From Hofstenia miamia (lineage: Eukaryota; Xenacoelomorpha; Acoela): a stretch of 64,000 nt of DNA. Made by a program: the position numbers and the translations under genes. Shown here in pieces: positions 31,283 to 42,306 of this stretch (position 1 is its first letter; every line of letters begins with the position of its first letter). The stretch covers positions 450,111 through 514,110 of the forward strand of contig SCFE01000119.1 in NCBI GenBank assembly GCA_004352715.1, written 5' to 3'. The notes beneath the pieces were generated by a model. It ran no database searches. It had not been told where the DNA came from and worked only from the letters and a program-made list of their open reading frames with translations.

Positions 31283-31525
31283 TCAGATTGCAAGATCAAA
31301 TGAATTTGCCATTTCGGGAGTTGTTCGTATAACGAAATTGTCAATACTGGCAAAACTTGTTATTTTCTGTGGTATTTGCATTGAATTTCCATGTTTTTCG
31401 TCATAATGTTTCCTCATCCTGTATGCTTGACTCGATGTTTCATAATTACAGTGCGAACATTTAACTCTTCCAGGCATAATTTCAGTAAATTCCAACCAAA
31501 TTGCATCACGCTTACGACCAGACAT
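31283..31525 (-). CDS. BED zinc-finger N-terminus of a hAT transposase
   Basis: 80 codons from ATG at 31525: MSGRKRDAIWLEF, then VKCSHCNYETSSQAYRMRKH and YDEKH. This is a BED finger, W..F at the front and C-x2-C-x13-H-x4-H, the DNA-binding domain at the N-terminus of many hAT transposases. The frame stops before any catalytic domain, so this is a truncated transposase of the surrounding 30493-31712 element rather than a host gene. Confidence 0.75.
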   Translation of the reverse strand: MSGRKRDAIWLEFTEIMPGRVKCSHCNYETSSQAYRMRKHYDEKHGNSMQIPQKITSFASIDNFVIRTTPEMANSFDLAI

Positions 31526-31964
31526 ATTTCAAATCAATCTGAAATAATACACAGTTAACGCACATTTAATGCTGTAATAAAGAATTTGGTATTTGCTCGA
31601 TTCTTATTGGTCAATTTCTAACAATCATTTCTAACATGCAGTTTTGAAGCGTGTTAGTAACAGTGTTATTAACAGTGTTATTAACAAGCGTGTTAGAAAT
31701 TGTCCATCACTGCTTTTTCATGCAGCATTTCAAAACAGAACATTATGTAAAAAATGAAAAAAAATTATACATGCAAATTCAAATGGATTATCAGTTTATT
31801 TGGTGGTGCATATACCTGCTGTTGTTTTTAATGAATGCATATACAAGTAAACAAAATTCTAATTTCGTCAATTTTGACGAACTTGGTCTTTCTAGTGTTA
31901 AGAACGTAATGTGATATTGCAAAATTAAGACAAAAACTTTTGATTCTTTTTTTGCTTAGACTAG

Positions 31965-33515
31965 AGATGTCATTACAGTAGCACTTTCAATATCAGTATT
32001 TCAATATCGTTTTGCAAAATATCCATAATGCGGTACCACTACTGGAACTTGTAGTGAAGAGCTAAATCATTCAAAAAGTAGGTTTTGACGTAATGTAAAA
32101 TTATACTTACAATAATGAAATCTAAAAAATTTTTAGAAAATCTTTATTGAAGAACAAAAAACTTAAAATCCACAGGGTGCTTAAAGTTTATTCAATCTAT
32201 TTCGCACTTGAGTGCAAAGCCCACTTGACATGCGGAAGGCGCATTGCCTTTCCACCAAAATGGGAGGTAGTTTGGAGCTAACCAGTTATCAATTGGATAA
32301 CATCTCCTTACTTGCCATGCAGTTTAAAGGTCTCCAACTAATCTCAAGTGGAGATTCCATCACCAACCTTGCAGCTGCTGTTTGCTGCCGCGCACAGAAG
32401 AACGAATCAAAAACTTCAAATGATAACTATTGAATCAAACGGTATCTACCTACTGAGGTGGTTTGTTTCCAAGCTTGCCTTTTAATTGTATAGCAAAACA
32501 TACAACTACTATATATCACTCTCAAAGACAAAATCTATCATAGACGATACATTTTTATATCATACCCTGTTCCATCTCAGTTAATTAATTTCATTTTTAA
32601 TTAGATATTAAATTTTAAGTATTAAAGATTTACAATCACAAGTAGAAAGTCTTTAATTAAAATTAAGTGTTCAGCTAATAGACAGCATCTTAATGCTGCC
32701 AGCCCCTCGTTTTTGAGGTCCTTGGTGCTCCATCTCTATAATATTAGATATTGGCTATAGTTACCTTATTTTCTCTTATTTAGGTGCTTGAAATACTTAG
32801 CAATTTGAGGCGAAGAAAGTTTGCACGTAAACACTTTATTTTTATGACAATTTTCCTATTACGAATTCAATAACAGGACAGAAAATTCGCCTGGAAATAT
32901 TTTGGGAAATACAAACACTGCCAAATGAAAAAAGGTATAGAATAGAATATAATTTCTTACTAAGTGTAGTACATTGGCATAACTAAACACCTCAATAAAA
33001 GCTGCAAATACTACACTTAATGCGTCAATAATAACATGAAGTATAAAAACAATAAAACACAACAACAAAAACATGGATGCAGAATTTACAGTTTACCCAG
33101 TTTATTGCTCATTATTTTAACTAATGATATTTTTTGAAAAACTGAAATCCTTTCCATGACGTAGAGCCGATTTTAGGGATATGTTGCTCACGGAGGTAGT
33201 CATTGATTTGACTTTTAAATTTCCTGCGACTTTTGATTCATATTAATTATATATGTAACAAATTACAATGTCGAAATTTACTTGTCTGCTCTCCGGCCTC
33301 AGGAGGATGTAGGTATAATTGGCACATGCTTCTTTTCGTTACTTCAGTAGAAAATCTACTATACAACAATTGGTACTGATTCGTAAATTTACTGTTTCGT
33401 CGTAATTATTTCCGTTAAGTATTGATGGAATTTATCTAATACCAACTTTGAAGTACTAAATCCCCCAATACCAGTATTTCGGTAATAATCGTAGCCGGTA
33501 TTGACAACCCTACTG
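31965..33515. mobile_element. Non-autonomous hAT element with exact 8-bp target duplication
   Basis: TAGACTAG flanks both sides (31957-31964, 33516-33523). The right end, inverted, reads CAGTAGGGTTGTCAATACCG; the left end AGATGTCATTACAGTAG has apparently lost its first six bases. The interior has ORF fragments (32212-32433 plus, 32859-33074 minus) that I cannot identify. Confidence 0.75.
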
Positions 33516-33523
33516 TAGACTAG

Positions 33524-35137
33524 TTTTGTCCCAACAATGTTGGTTTCCTCATTGTGCTGCAAATTCATTTGGTACGTTGCATAATTGGTGAAATGGAATT
33601 AATGTTTTCAATGGCATTTACTGATATTTTCATAATTTCCAACAGTTAAAACAACCATATAATGTATGTAACGTCACTTTCAAAATATTTCCAGTCATTT
33701 ATTCGAACATATCGATTATATTTCAGTTCTTGTGTCTTGCAGCAATGCTATCTTGCAACTCAAAAACACGCCACGGCGTGCAATAAAAGCTTCTCTACGA
33801 ATGGAGGTCTTCCTTGTTCACTACTATTGTAGAAAAACAAATTTTCAGATGTTAAATTTTTACTTTCATTACCTTTGTACGCTCAAGATAAGATAAATCT
33901 CTAAATCGTGTCGATAAATGTGCAAAATGAATCAATTGATTAGGGAAATATTTAAGTAAAAAATAGTACGACTGATCTTTGGGAAGTAAAACTTAATTTA
34001 AATACCGTTTCACAACAGGAATAACACGATAATGGTAAATATTTACAGCCAAAAAAATGTTCTAGCAGTGGGGTTTCTAGGAATTTTCTTTTGGGGGCAG
34101 TCAGGGGCAACGTGTTGCGAGGGGGGTACTTAATGCCAAACAAAATATAAGTTTGATCATGGGCTGTCAATCATAAATCTGATTTACCAAGTTTTACTCT
34201 GTCTTTGTAAACAAGCGAGCATCTAAACTCCGTAATTGATTACTCGACACACATATTAAAACTTAACTTATCACCTGCAGACGTGCACATTGTATGGAAT
34301 GGCATTTTTAATAATGTTTTCATTGAAATTGTGCAATTTTGTACACATTGTGACATAATCATATAATTTTGTACCAAACTCATATTTTAATGATATACTT
34401 TTGTGAATAACTCAAATTCACCATATTCTTCATTTTGCGGAATGCTCATTTTTACAAAAGTTGCTTCAATACTAAATTATACAAATATTTAAACCAAATT
34501 AATCTTAAGATAACGAAAAAATAGCCTAATTTCATAAACAAAGATATTCAAGGTTGAATAAAAATTCATATTTCAATAAAAATCTAGTTTCTACCATTTG
34601 TGCAATTGTACACATTGTGTCTTAAGGGGATATTAGCACTAAAATACTCTTAAAACGACCACTAATAAACAAATACGTTTTATGCATGGGATTATGTCAC
34701 AAATTATTTGGTACTGGGGCTGAATAAACATCATATCTTATCATTCCAATCTTGTGAGCTTAGTTCAGATTTAAGCTTAGCAATATTTTCTCTAAATGGT
34801 CTATTATCTAATTATTTTAATAGTAAGCTTATCATTAGTACTTGTATAACAATAATCCAATAATCAGAAAATGGGAATTCTTAACCATAACAACTATAGT
34901 TCTTTCTTATCTATAGTGATGATATGATCAATAAGTGTGCTAGAAGTGCGTAATTTCTTGTAGGTAGCAGTATGTTCGACGAAAGTAAATTAAAAATTTT
35001 CAATAAACGATCGATTTTTCCGCAATAATTGCAGTAATTCCCATCGCCATTAATATGAAATCTTTGTTTTCAGAGCATGCACAGAATTACTTGTTTTTGT
35101 TTTGAATAAAAAAGTTGAAGTAAGACACATCGTGGCG
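33524..35137. other. AT-rich stretch with one hAT-like end
   Basis: At 34066 CAGTGGGGTTTCTAGGAATT with a following G-run looks like the left end of a hAT MITE; no right end seen. The phrase TTGTGCAATTTTGTACACAT recurs in near-identical form at about 34326 and 34598. Nothing else recognised. Confidence 0.45.
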
Positions 35138-35139
35138 TA

Positions 35140-35240
35140 CAAGGTTCTAGAATAAAAAAACAATTAATGTGTCCCTGGCCTACGTAAAAGATTCTCGTAG
35201 GCCATGGACACATTAATTGTTTTTTTATTCTAGAACCTTG
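35140..35240. mobile_element. 101-bp near-perfect hairpin with TA target duplication
   Basis: Arms 35140-35184 and 35196-35240 are inverted copies with a single mismatch in 45 positions, separated by an 11-bp loop. Both ends are CAAGGTTCTAGAATAAA and both flanks are TA. A miniature Tc1/mariner-type element fits; a transcribed version would fold like a small-RNA precursor. Confidence 0.75.
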
Positions 35241-35242
35241 TA

Positions 35243-37425
35243 TTTATATCGATCAATATGCTTTCACATTTTAAAACATATCGAGAAATTGAAGCACAGA
35301 AAATCTAGTCGAAATTCCTAGTTTTTTCGATAGCTGTCTCCCTGAATATGTCAATTTTCTAAAGGCAAATACAACAAATTTCTAATTTATGCAGTAAAAA
35401 ATATTGAATTAAAAAATTAATACTAAAATGTTAAAGCTCTTTTGATTGCCTATCTGAATCTGTTTTAAATTCTTCAATGTGTTTTCAATATTTTTCTTCA
35501 AACCATTTTGTGCTAACTTTTGAAAACACAAAGTTGTGACTAGGTTTTTTAAATTTAATGTTTCTTAACTCTTAAATGCCATTATTAAAAATATATAGTG
35601 AAAATATTCCTTCCGCATATTTTGAAGTGTTAAATATTATGCTAGCGTCATTCAATTTTGCATTAGAATATATAAAGTATAGTATGTTAGAATACCATAG
35701 CTTAGACTGTTTTAAATGTTTTGAAATCTGAAGCGGCATTACGTAAACACTTAATTAATTGAAGGTCTGTACATTCTAATATGAGCAACATGTCTTTAGA
35801 ATAAATCGTATTAAAAAATATACACTTTCATTGAGCATAAACATTCAGAACTGCAGCTTTTACATCTTAATCATGTATGAAGAAGAAGAAGAAAAAGAAT
35901 ATGTGTATGTTTGTATAAATTTTATGACGCTATTCAGATAAATTTAATTTTTGATTGTTAACATATAAAGCATATTTTGTCCTATTGTATAATGTATTGT
36001 GAGTATATATGTCATTCAGCGAGGAGATTTTTTATAATTTATTTCTATTATATTCATTTGTGTATTTAAGTTATAAGGTTGATTTTTGCAATTCAGTAAA
36101 TTTACTAAAATAATCGTAATAATGTAAATTCATGTCATTAAATTAAAATATCTATTTTCAATACATCATTGTCTTATTTACTATTTCACAAAATGCATAT
36201 CGCTGTTTGCCACAGCTTCATCAGCGGTGAATTTTTTAGTTATTATAAATCAACATGGATCTAATTCTTTATGCTTTAGCAAGATTTTTCATTAAAACTA
36301 ACAAAAACACAATTCATTAGTCTGTTCTAATTAAATTGAATATTGTAAATTTGCATTTTTGCAAGATTTTGGTCGGGGTTAGTAATTCCCGCATTAAGTA
36401 TTATTAATTACATGAAAATGCTGTGCAGTGTTGTTGTAAGTATATTTTTTAAATCTCGGTGATACTTGCGAGCGATTCTTTTCTAGAATAAACGAATTTA
36501 TATTAAGCATATAATGGTTGCAAGTAGTGAATATTAGGTAATTGTAAGAGTATCTGTTATCATTTTGAACTGATTTTTACTATCTATAGAACTTAATGAA
36601 TAAACAAAGGATGTGATTAGATGTTATATACGATTGAATATTAACTTATCAATCTAAGCTAAGACTCAAAGATAAGATATTATAATAATTAATTTTTTGT
36701 TGATAATTACAGTTAAAAATTTACATTCAGGCATAGGTATAACCAGATGGTTATTAAAATTCTGGAAGTAATACGACTCCTTACCTCGCCTTCTATTTTA
36801 CCGTGGTTGAAATTGGAAGCATGAATATATATAATTTGGTTGGTTTACGTAAATATGTGATGTTGTCATCTAATTACAGAGAAAGCTTATTGCATTGAAC
36901 TTTAAAACTTCCAAGGATGAGCAACATCTAGTATACTATGATTTAATGAATTTTGAACAAAAATATAAATAATTTCGTAACAAACATTTGAGTGCACCTC
37001 ACAAAATTTTTTTTTGATCTGATCTGGCTTACAACGTGCATATAGCTGATGCGTTAACTAACGTTTGATCTGCAATTTGAGGGAGTTGAATCGACCTGCT
37101 TTCAGCATGATTGCTTTGTTATTGGAAGTTATGAATATAGTACTGTTGTTCATATTTTGGTTATACTTGAAAAGCTGTTTTAAGGATCACATTACAAAAC
37201 AATAAATTTTTAATCGGTTGAAGCGTGCATCCCCTCAAGAACGATAGAATTGTTACTAAATAAAGTAATTCCGTTTTGTTAAATATCCAATTGAATTATT
37301 TTTTTGTGTTTTTTCATCGTCTAGAGACAAAAATCGATAAATTATCATTGATAAAATGTCTTAGGAGTTTTCAGAAAGCCCTAGGTAATTAGAGTAGGAC
37401 TTTAACCTCGTATTTTTCAATGGCG
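35243..37425. other. AT-rich stretch, nothing recognised
   Basis: About 2.2 kb with no coding signal, terminal repeats or RNA gene that I can see. Confidence 0.5.
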
Positions 37426-37805
37426 AAATTCTTTAATTTTGTTTTTTTAATGTCATAATTTTTAATGTAGTCGTTTTTTAATGTCCCAATTTTTTAATGT
37501 TGTCGTTTTTTGAAGTTGTAATTTCTTATGTCGTTTATTGTTATTATCACAAACGTTCATTATCTTATAACCTGAGCTCTAAACAAAAGACTCAAATTGA
37601 AAGTTCCTAAACCTAAAACCTAACCCAAATCCCTTTATTTTTATCATTTTATACACCTTAGCCCTACTCCAAGTTAAATATATTTATGAAACTAAAAATA
37701 AACGATTGATACTAAAATATTACAACATTAAAAAACTACGACACTAAAGAATGACAACACTAATGAACAGTCGACATTTTTAAGGGACGACATTAAAAAA
37801 CTATC
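37426..37805. repeat. Element with arrayed GTCGTTTTTTAATG motifs in both arms
   Basis: The left arm (37426-37540) has five or six direct copies of TTTTTTAATGTCGT-like units; the right arm (37720-37805) has four inverted copies such as ACATTAAAAAACTACGAC and CGACATTAAAAAACTA. The middle 180 bp is unique. Probably a non-autonomous transposon with iterated subterminal sites. Confidence 0.55.
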
Positions 37806-38538
37806 CCCCATCCTTAATGACGTCACTACGACACTTGGAAGATCAATGAATACCATTTTTCCGGAATATCAAAATTTAGATGCATTTTTACTTATTGAGT
37901 TATGCAATTGTGTTTTTCATCAATTGAGAGAATTTTGATAAATTCAAAGTAACATTGACAGCAGATGTGCAGTAATATTTAAGCATTGGAAAATAATACA
38001 TCTCTACAAAGTATGTAAACATAGTACCTTTACACGTCTGCAGAGACAGAGTGAAAATAAAAAATTCATATGACATTTGAACATCACATGAATAAATAAA
38101 AACCTGCAGAGTAGGTTTTTGCTCATGTGCATTGCAAAATCAATTTGAAAGCCTAGATTATGACATATTGATGTCGTCAATGACCCAATGACTTCCTTTT
38201 ATTAATTATTTATTCAACCGAATTTGTCTCGAAGTGGTGAAAATAACGTGAAAATCTAAGAAACTTAATATTTGGCAACAGACGATACCTATAATAACCT
38301 ATAAACTTCAACCGATTTGAAACATTTCTTTCCATGTGAATACAATAATTGCAAGAATCCACACTAAACGACATGTGACATGCATTTTCTGAGTTCGCTT
38401 TGCTGAGATGTTCAGAATGCTTCCAGACATGATTGGAAGCGGTTGGGTTCGACCTGCCGTTGGGTTGGGTGAAGACTTGAACCGGCGAAAGCAGTGTCAA
38501 AGCGCCACTTTTCAACTGGAGTGCGGATTATTACTCAC

Positions 38539-38564
38539 CGTGGTCGGACCACGCTACTATAAAA
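38539..38564 (+). promoter_or_regulatory. Candidate core promoter: palindrome plus TATA box
   Basis: CGTGGTCGGACCACG, a 7-bp inverted repeat with a 1-bp spacer, ends 4 bp before TATAAAAA at 38558. The surrounding 38430-38580 is visibly richer in G+C than its neighbours. A start site near 38588 would be expected. Inference from sequence only. Confidence 0.35.
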
Positions 38565-38603
38565 AGCCACGTAGTGGAATCAATTGTTGTTCTCAAAGAA
38601 GCG

Positions 38604-38734
38604 ATGAACAACAATTTATATTAATGAATTTGTACACAGTTATGACAATCTGTTTCTATATTAACATTTTAATTGTTTTTTTAATCATCTCTGTACTCCT
38701 ATATAAAACATTGAATAGCTCAGTTGGGAGCTAA
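38604..38734 (+). CDS. Two overlapping small frames downstream of the TATA box
   Basis: A 6-codon frame (MNNNLY, 38604-38624) whose TAA shares its last A with the ATG of a second frame (38624-38734, 36 residues). The second peptide begins MNLYTVMT and has one strongly hydrophobic segment (ICFYINILIVFLIISVLL), so it would be a single-pass membrane micropeptide. These could instead be upstream frames in a 5' UTR. No homologue recognised. Confidence 0.25.
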
Positions 38735-38752
38735 TAAGTTTTAGAAGTTAAG

Positions 38753-38778
38753 ATGTATTTCCCACCGTATGCATACAG
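38753..38778 (+). CDS. Possible first coding exon ending in a strong donor
   Basis: ATG followed by MYFPPYAY and then AG|GTAAGG, an excellent splice donor. The phase would join the exon at 42215 in frame. Very short, so speculative. Confidence 0.2.
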
Positions 38779-38961
38779 GTAAGGTTGATATTTCTAAGAC
38801 TCGCACATGTCGACCGGGGGTCAACCAGCATGAAAATTAAAAAGTGCAAAATATAGATATTGACATCATCAATGTTAGCAATCTTTATATCTATGTGATT
38901 TTCAATTGTAACAATCTGATATAGCGAGAACATATGAACAGCAAAGGCTGTATATAGTATA

Positions 38962-39376
38962 ACTTGATAGGGAAAATAGTAAAATGGGACTAAGGAAAGC
39001 TGGACCAAAGCGAGAACCAGAAGAAGCATTTGCTATAACTGTAAGTGGGTTGGATCGACTAAATTCATAAGATGAGATTCATTTTTATCTTAAAATATAC
39101 TATAACCGAAAGAAAATGTCTATTTTTGAGAAAATCAAGTGTTTTAATGTAGTCTACTTGAAAATAAGTTTTATCAGCGTTTCAATGCATTACGTGACGG
39201 TAGTACACATCAAATAAATTGATCTTGATAATTCGAAAAAAATTTCGTAATATTAGAAAGTAATTTAATCAATTTTAAATAAATTAGTTGTTTAGATTTA
39301 TACCTTTTTAGTTCGTTTTTAGGTAGCTGTTTTCACATTTTTGCCAATATCAGGTGATTAAATTATAACTTTTCTA

Positions 39377-39418
<42 letters not shown>

Positions 39419-39860
39419 CTTGGGAAAATTAGAAAACTTGATTGGAAAAAGAGTAAAAAGGGGCTATGGAAAGCTGGACTAAAGCAAGAACCAGACGCAT
39501 TTGCTAAAAGTAGGAGATAGTGTTAAAAGCGTAATCGACAGGACATCATGGAGAATGTGCGGGTTAGGATACTAAAGAACTTCAAAATGCAGTCGAGCAA
39601 ACAATTGAAGTACGGAGACCAGACATAGTAGTGCTAGGGAAAGAGGATAAAATTGGAACAGTGATAGAGATAGCATTATCAAAGGACCAAATCAAAATAT
39701 GAGATTTCACTAGGTGTTGTGTATGCTATCTAATAGTATGGTGTGAGAAGTTAGCATAGAATGAATAAAGTTCAGAAGTTAGAACGTGTGGTACACTGGA
39801 GTAAGCAGTATGTGTCAGATGCAGATAATAGGTGGTGTGAGCATAAGCCACAGGTAGTCA
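38962..39860 (+). pseudogene. Rearranged R4/Dong-like LINE fragments around a (TAA)n tract
   Basis: Pieces of the element family seen at 61893-63430 occur out of order: GLRKAGPKREPEEAFA near 38990 and GLWKAGLKQEPDAFAK near 39465 (both equal WLKKAGLKRETEALI), then VRILKNFKMQ and VEQTIEVRRPDIVVLGKED near 39560-39680 (the restriction-like endonuclease), then VHWSKQYVSDADNRWCEHKPQ shifted to 39790-39850 although this block normally precedes the endonuclease. The (TAA)n at 39380-39416 directly adjoins the second piece. Dead by rearrangement and stops. Confidence 0.7.
39380..39416. repeat. (TAA)n microsatellite
   Basis: About 12 TAA/AAT units next to R4/Dong-like sequence. Confidence 0.95.
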
Positions 39861-40999
39861 CTAGAGCAGAGAGATAAGATACTGTTGCATTTCAACAAAT
39901 AGACAAGTATAGCTAAAAATGAAAGCAATAGACATAATAACAGACATTTAGAAAATAAGGAGAAAGATAAGACTGAAAATTACTGGAAGTTTGAAGAGGA
40001 AATTGAGATAATTTAAAATTTAAAAAAGTCGAAGCAATCCGAACAGGGATTGAAACATTATGAGTAGTAAGCAGGAATCATAAGAAGTACTTGAAGAGAT
40101 AGAATTAGTGAAATGAGGAAGAATGTTAGTACAGAAGCTAGCATTGTTAAGAGCATGTAGAGTCTTAAAGAAAGGTCTATCCACTCATTTTATGCCAATA
40201 ATAGTGAGTTTACAAACTGGAAAACTGCTCCAAAGTCAACTTTTGATAAGAAAAGGATCAACATTGATATATACACACATATATATATATATATATATAT
40301 AGCTTTCCATCAAATTCGTCAGACAAGGGGGATACCTAAAGATAAATTGCTTTTCAGAACACTCATTTATCCAAGAACTACTTCTCTAGAAAGTGAATTA
40401 TCAGAGCATCTTTTGGTAGTATTAAAAAACTTTATAAACGCCATTGTTGTGGTGATTAAGCTAGTTAGCAATAAAACAAAATGATAGAAATACCCTATTA
40501 TCAAAATTAAGAAGCTTATTTCCATTACAAGCGATTACGCTTAGTTCCCGCCATCATTTACAAAAATAAAAAAAACTTATATATATATATATATATGTTT
40601 GCATAATATTGAATATTTTGCATTTACTAAATTTAATAAGTTTAGGTTTTGATGATCAAACTGGTAAGTATCCATTTATAGCGTAAGTAATACTTAGCAA
40701 ATGTATATAATATTTAAAAAATAATGTTAATTTCTTCTGTGAATGTAAAGTAAAATGTATTCTTATTTATTATAAAAACAGGTTTACGCTTAAGTATTTT
40801 TCACAAATTTTGTTTTAGTCAACCTCATTCGTAAGTTTGTAATAAATTTGCATTAAAGTTGTATTCTTCTATTCTTCAAATCTCAGTCTGTACTTATAAA
40901 TTAGCAATTGAAATATAGAACTATTGTCTTGATACAGCATACATTAATATATACCCAGTGGCCTCACTATATAATGATAAATTTTACTTCTATTTTTGA
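39861..40999. other. Decayed sequence with two TA microsatellites
   Basis: 39861-40250 is purine-rich and may be further decayed R4-like DNA. TA tracts at about 40279-40301 and 40578-40596. Nothing else recognised. Confidence 0.45.
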
Positions 41000-41319
41000 G
41001 AGCATTTTTTGCCATTTAGAGGCCCGCTGCAGCTGCACCCCCTCAGCTACCCACTATGTATATACATATACATACCGGGTGTTCCAAAAGTTTTAGTACA
41101 GAAATAAAAAAAAATGTTACAATAGATAACATATGATTCATGTACTTGAAATACAAAAACATGATTTATGTCCAACGTTAAAAGGAAAGTTAGAAGAAAC
41201 GTTTAGACAATTATGAAAAGTTCATTGACACAACAATTCATTTATCGTTTATTCGAAGACCCCACCTTCTGCATCATGACAGAAATGAATCCTCTGCTGG
41301 AAATTTCTCATTGAATCGC
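41000..41319. mobile_element. hAT-like end followed by a mariner-like end
   Basis: About 41025-41054 reads CTGCACCCCCTCAGCTACCC, the inverse of a hAT end (GGGTAGCTGAGGGGG). At 41075, right after TA, CCGGGTGTTCCAAAAGTTTT looks like a mariner TIR and 41080-41319 read on the minus strand has decayed transposase-like text. It stops at a single N (41320) next to a TA tract, so the other end is missing. Confidence 0.45.
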
Positions 41320-41339
41320 NTATATATATATATATATAT

Positions 41340-42068
41340 AATGTGAATATATTCAAAGTTACATATAGACATTCATAAGACCTAAATTGAAGGCTTTCAT
41401 AAAGGAAAATTGGGTTGTTAAATAAGTGGCTTCTGCTTGAATGTCAGAAATAAACTTATCTCTGAATAATTTTTCGGGAAAATTCCCAAATAGAGCCTCC
41501 AAAATACCGGAACCTCTTTAATCTCTTACATGTTCAATGCCAGTTGGCAAAATTGAGCCAAATGTTTTGAAAGCAAAAGCCGTAACCAGGGCTGGTTATG
41601 TATTTCAATATTCTTAAAATTAAAACTAAAATTTACCGAAATTGCAGACTAGTGCTGCGCGGGTAATGCTTTTTCAGTCCACTTCCCAATCTGCTTTTCT
41701 ATGTCTCATACCCCTTCCCATAAAATCTTCACCCACACTCAGGAATATCCGCTTGTATGAATAGATAAAAATGGGTACATACAGAAAAACCAGTACACAT
41801 TCATCACTACTGCACACTATTTCTATAGTTGACCAAGAAACTTATGGAATGCATGAGTTTCAAATTCTCTAGAAACTAACTACAAATACACAAAGCACTT
41901 CCTAATATAACACACATGTTAGATATATGTGGACAAGTTTTGCTTGTGGCAAAGCAACGTGTTTTAATGATGTTGATTTGGCGGGTAGATATATGCTATT
42001 TAATTCGTAATGACAATAATGATAATCCGAGGCTGTATAGCTTGCAATTTCACAATAAAATATAGCAA
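41340..42068. other. No recognised feature
   Basis: A+T-rich sequence between the truncated mariner end and the duplicated block at 42069. Nothing supported. Confidence 0.5.
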
Positions 42069-42306
42069 AGTTTAGTCAATAGATGGATGGTATTGTTAAT
42101 GGCTTTAATGTCATATAAACCAATTATATTGCATGGGTAAGATATAAAATTACAGTAAATCAAATTTTTCAAATTATGCGAATTTCTTGAGTGTGCAAAG
42201 TGAAAATTGTCAAGCGCCAACTTCCACTCCCAATCCAATACTGCACCAACTCCGGTGTACTGTTCTAACAAATCAGAACCTCATGTCCTATCAGTAGAGG
42301 TCGACG
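42069..42306. repeat. Block repeated at 43022-43259
   Basis: 238 bp identical to 43022-43259, which ends 12 bp into the MITE and is bounded by single Ns (43021, 43260). Likewise 42901-43020 is identical to 43261-43380. The pattern indicates a contig inserted twice during scaffolding. Confidence 0.85.

Larger units (their letters stand above)
30493..31712. mobile_element. hAT element with exact 8-bp target duplication
   Basis: Both flanks are CTTTTTCA (30485-30492 and 31713-31720). The ends are CAGTGATGGGTTTCTAACAC on the left and, inverted, CAGTGATGGACAATTTCTAA on the right. It carries a BED-finger frame on the minus strand. The block 30525-31238 between two single Ns is foreign, copied from 32057-32772. 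Confidence 0.8.
30456..31897. mobile_element. piggyBac-like element with a hAT nested inside
   Basis: Bounded by TTAA at 30452-30455 and 31898-31901, with inverted ends CACTAGAAACAC and CACTAGAAAGAC. TTAA target duplication is the piggyBac signature. No piggyBac transposase is visible; most of the interior is a hAT element. The TIR is short, so this is moderate evidence. Confidence 0.5.

Noticed and set aside
32212-32433. 73-codon frame present twice (also 30680-30901) as a conserved gene
   Set aside because: Both copies belong to one block duplicated by scaffolding, so identity is not evidence of conservation, and no family is recognisable.
38446-38458. Possible tRNA or SINE B box (GGTTCGACCTG)
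   Set aside because: No A box at the right distance and no acceptor stem could be paired.
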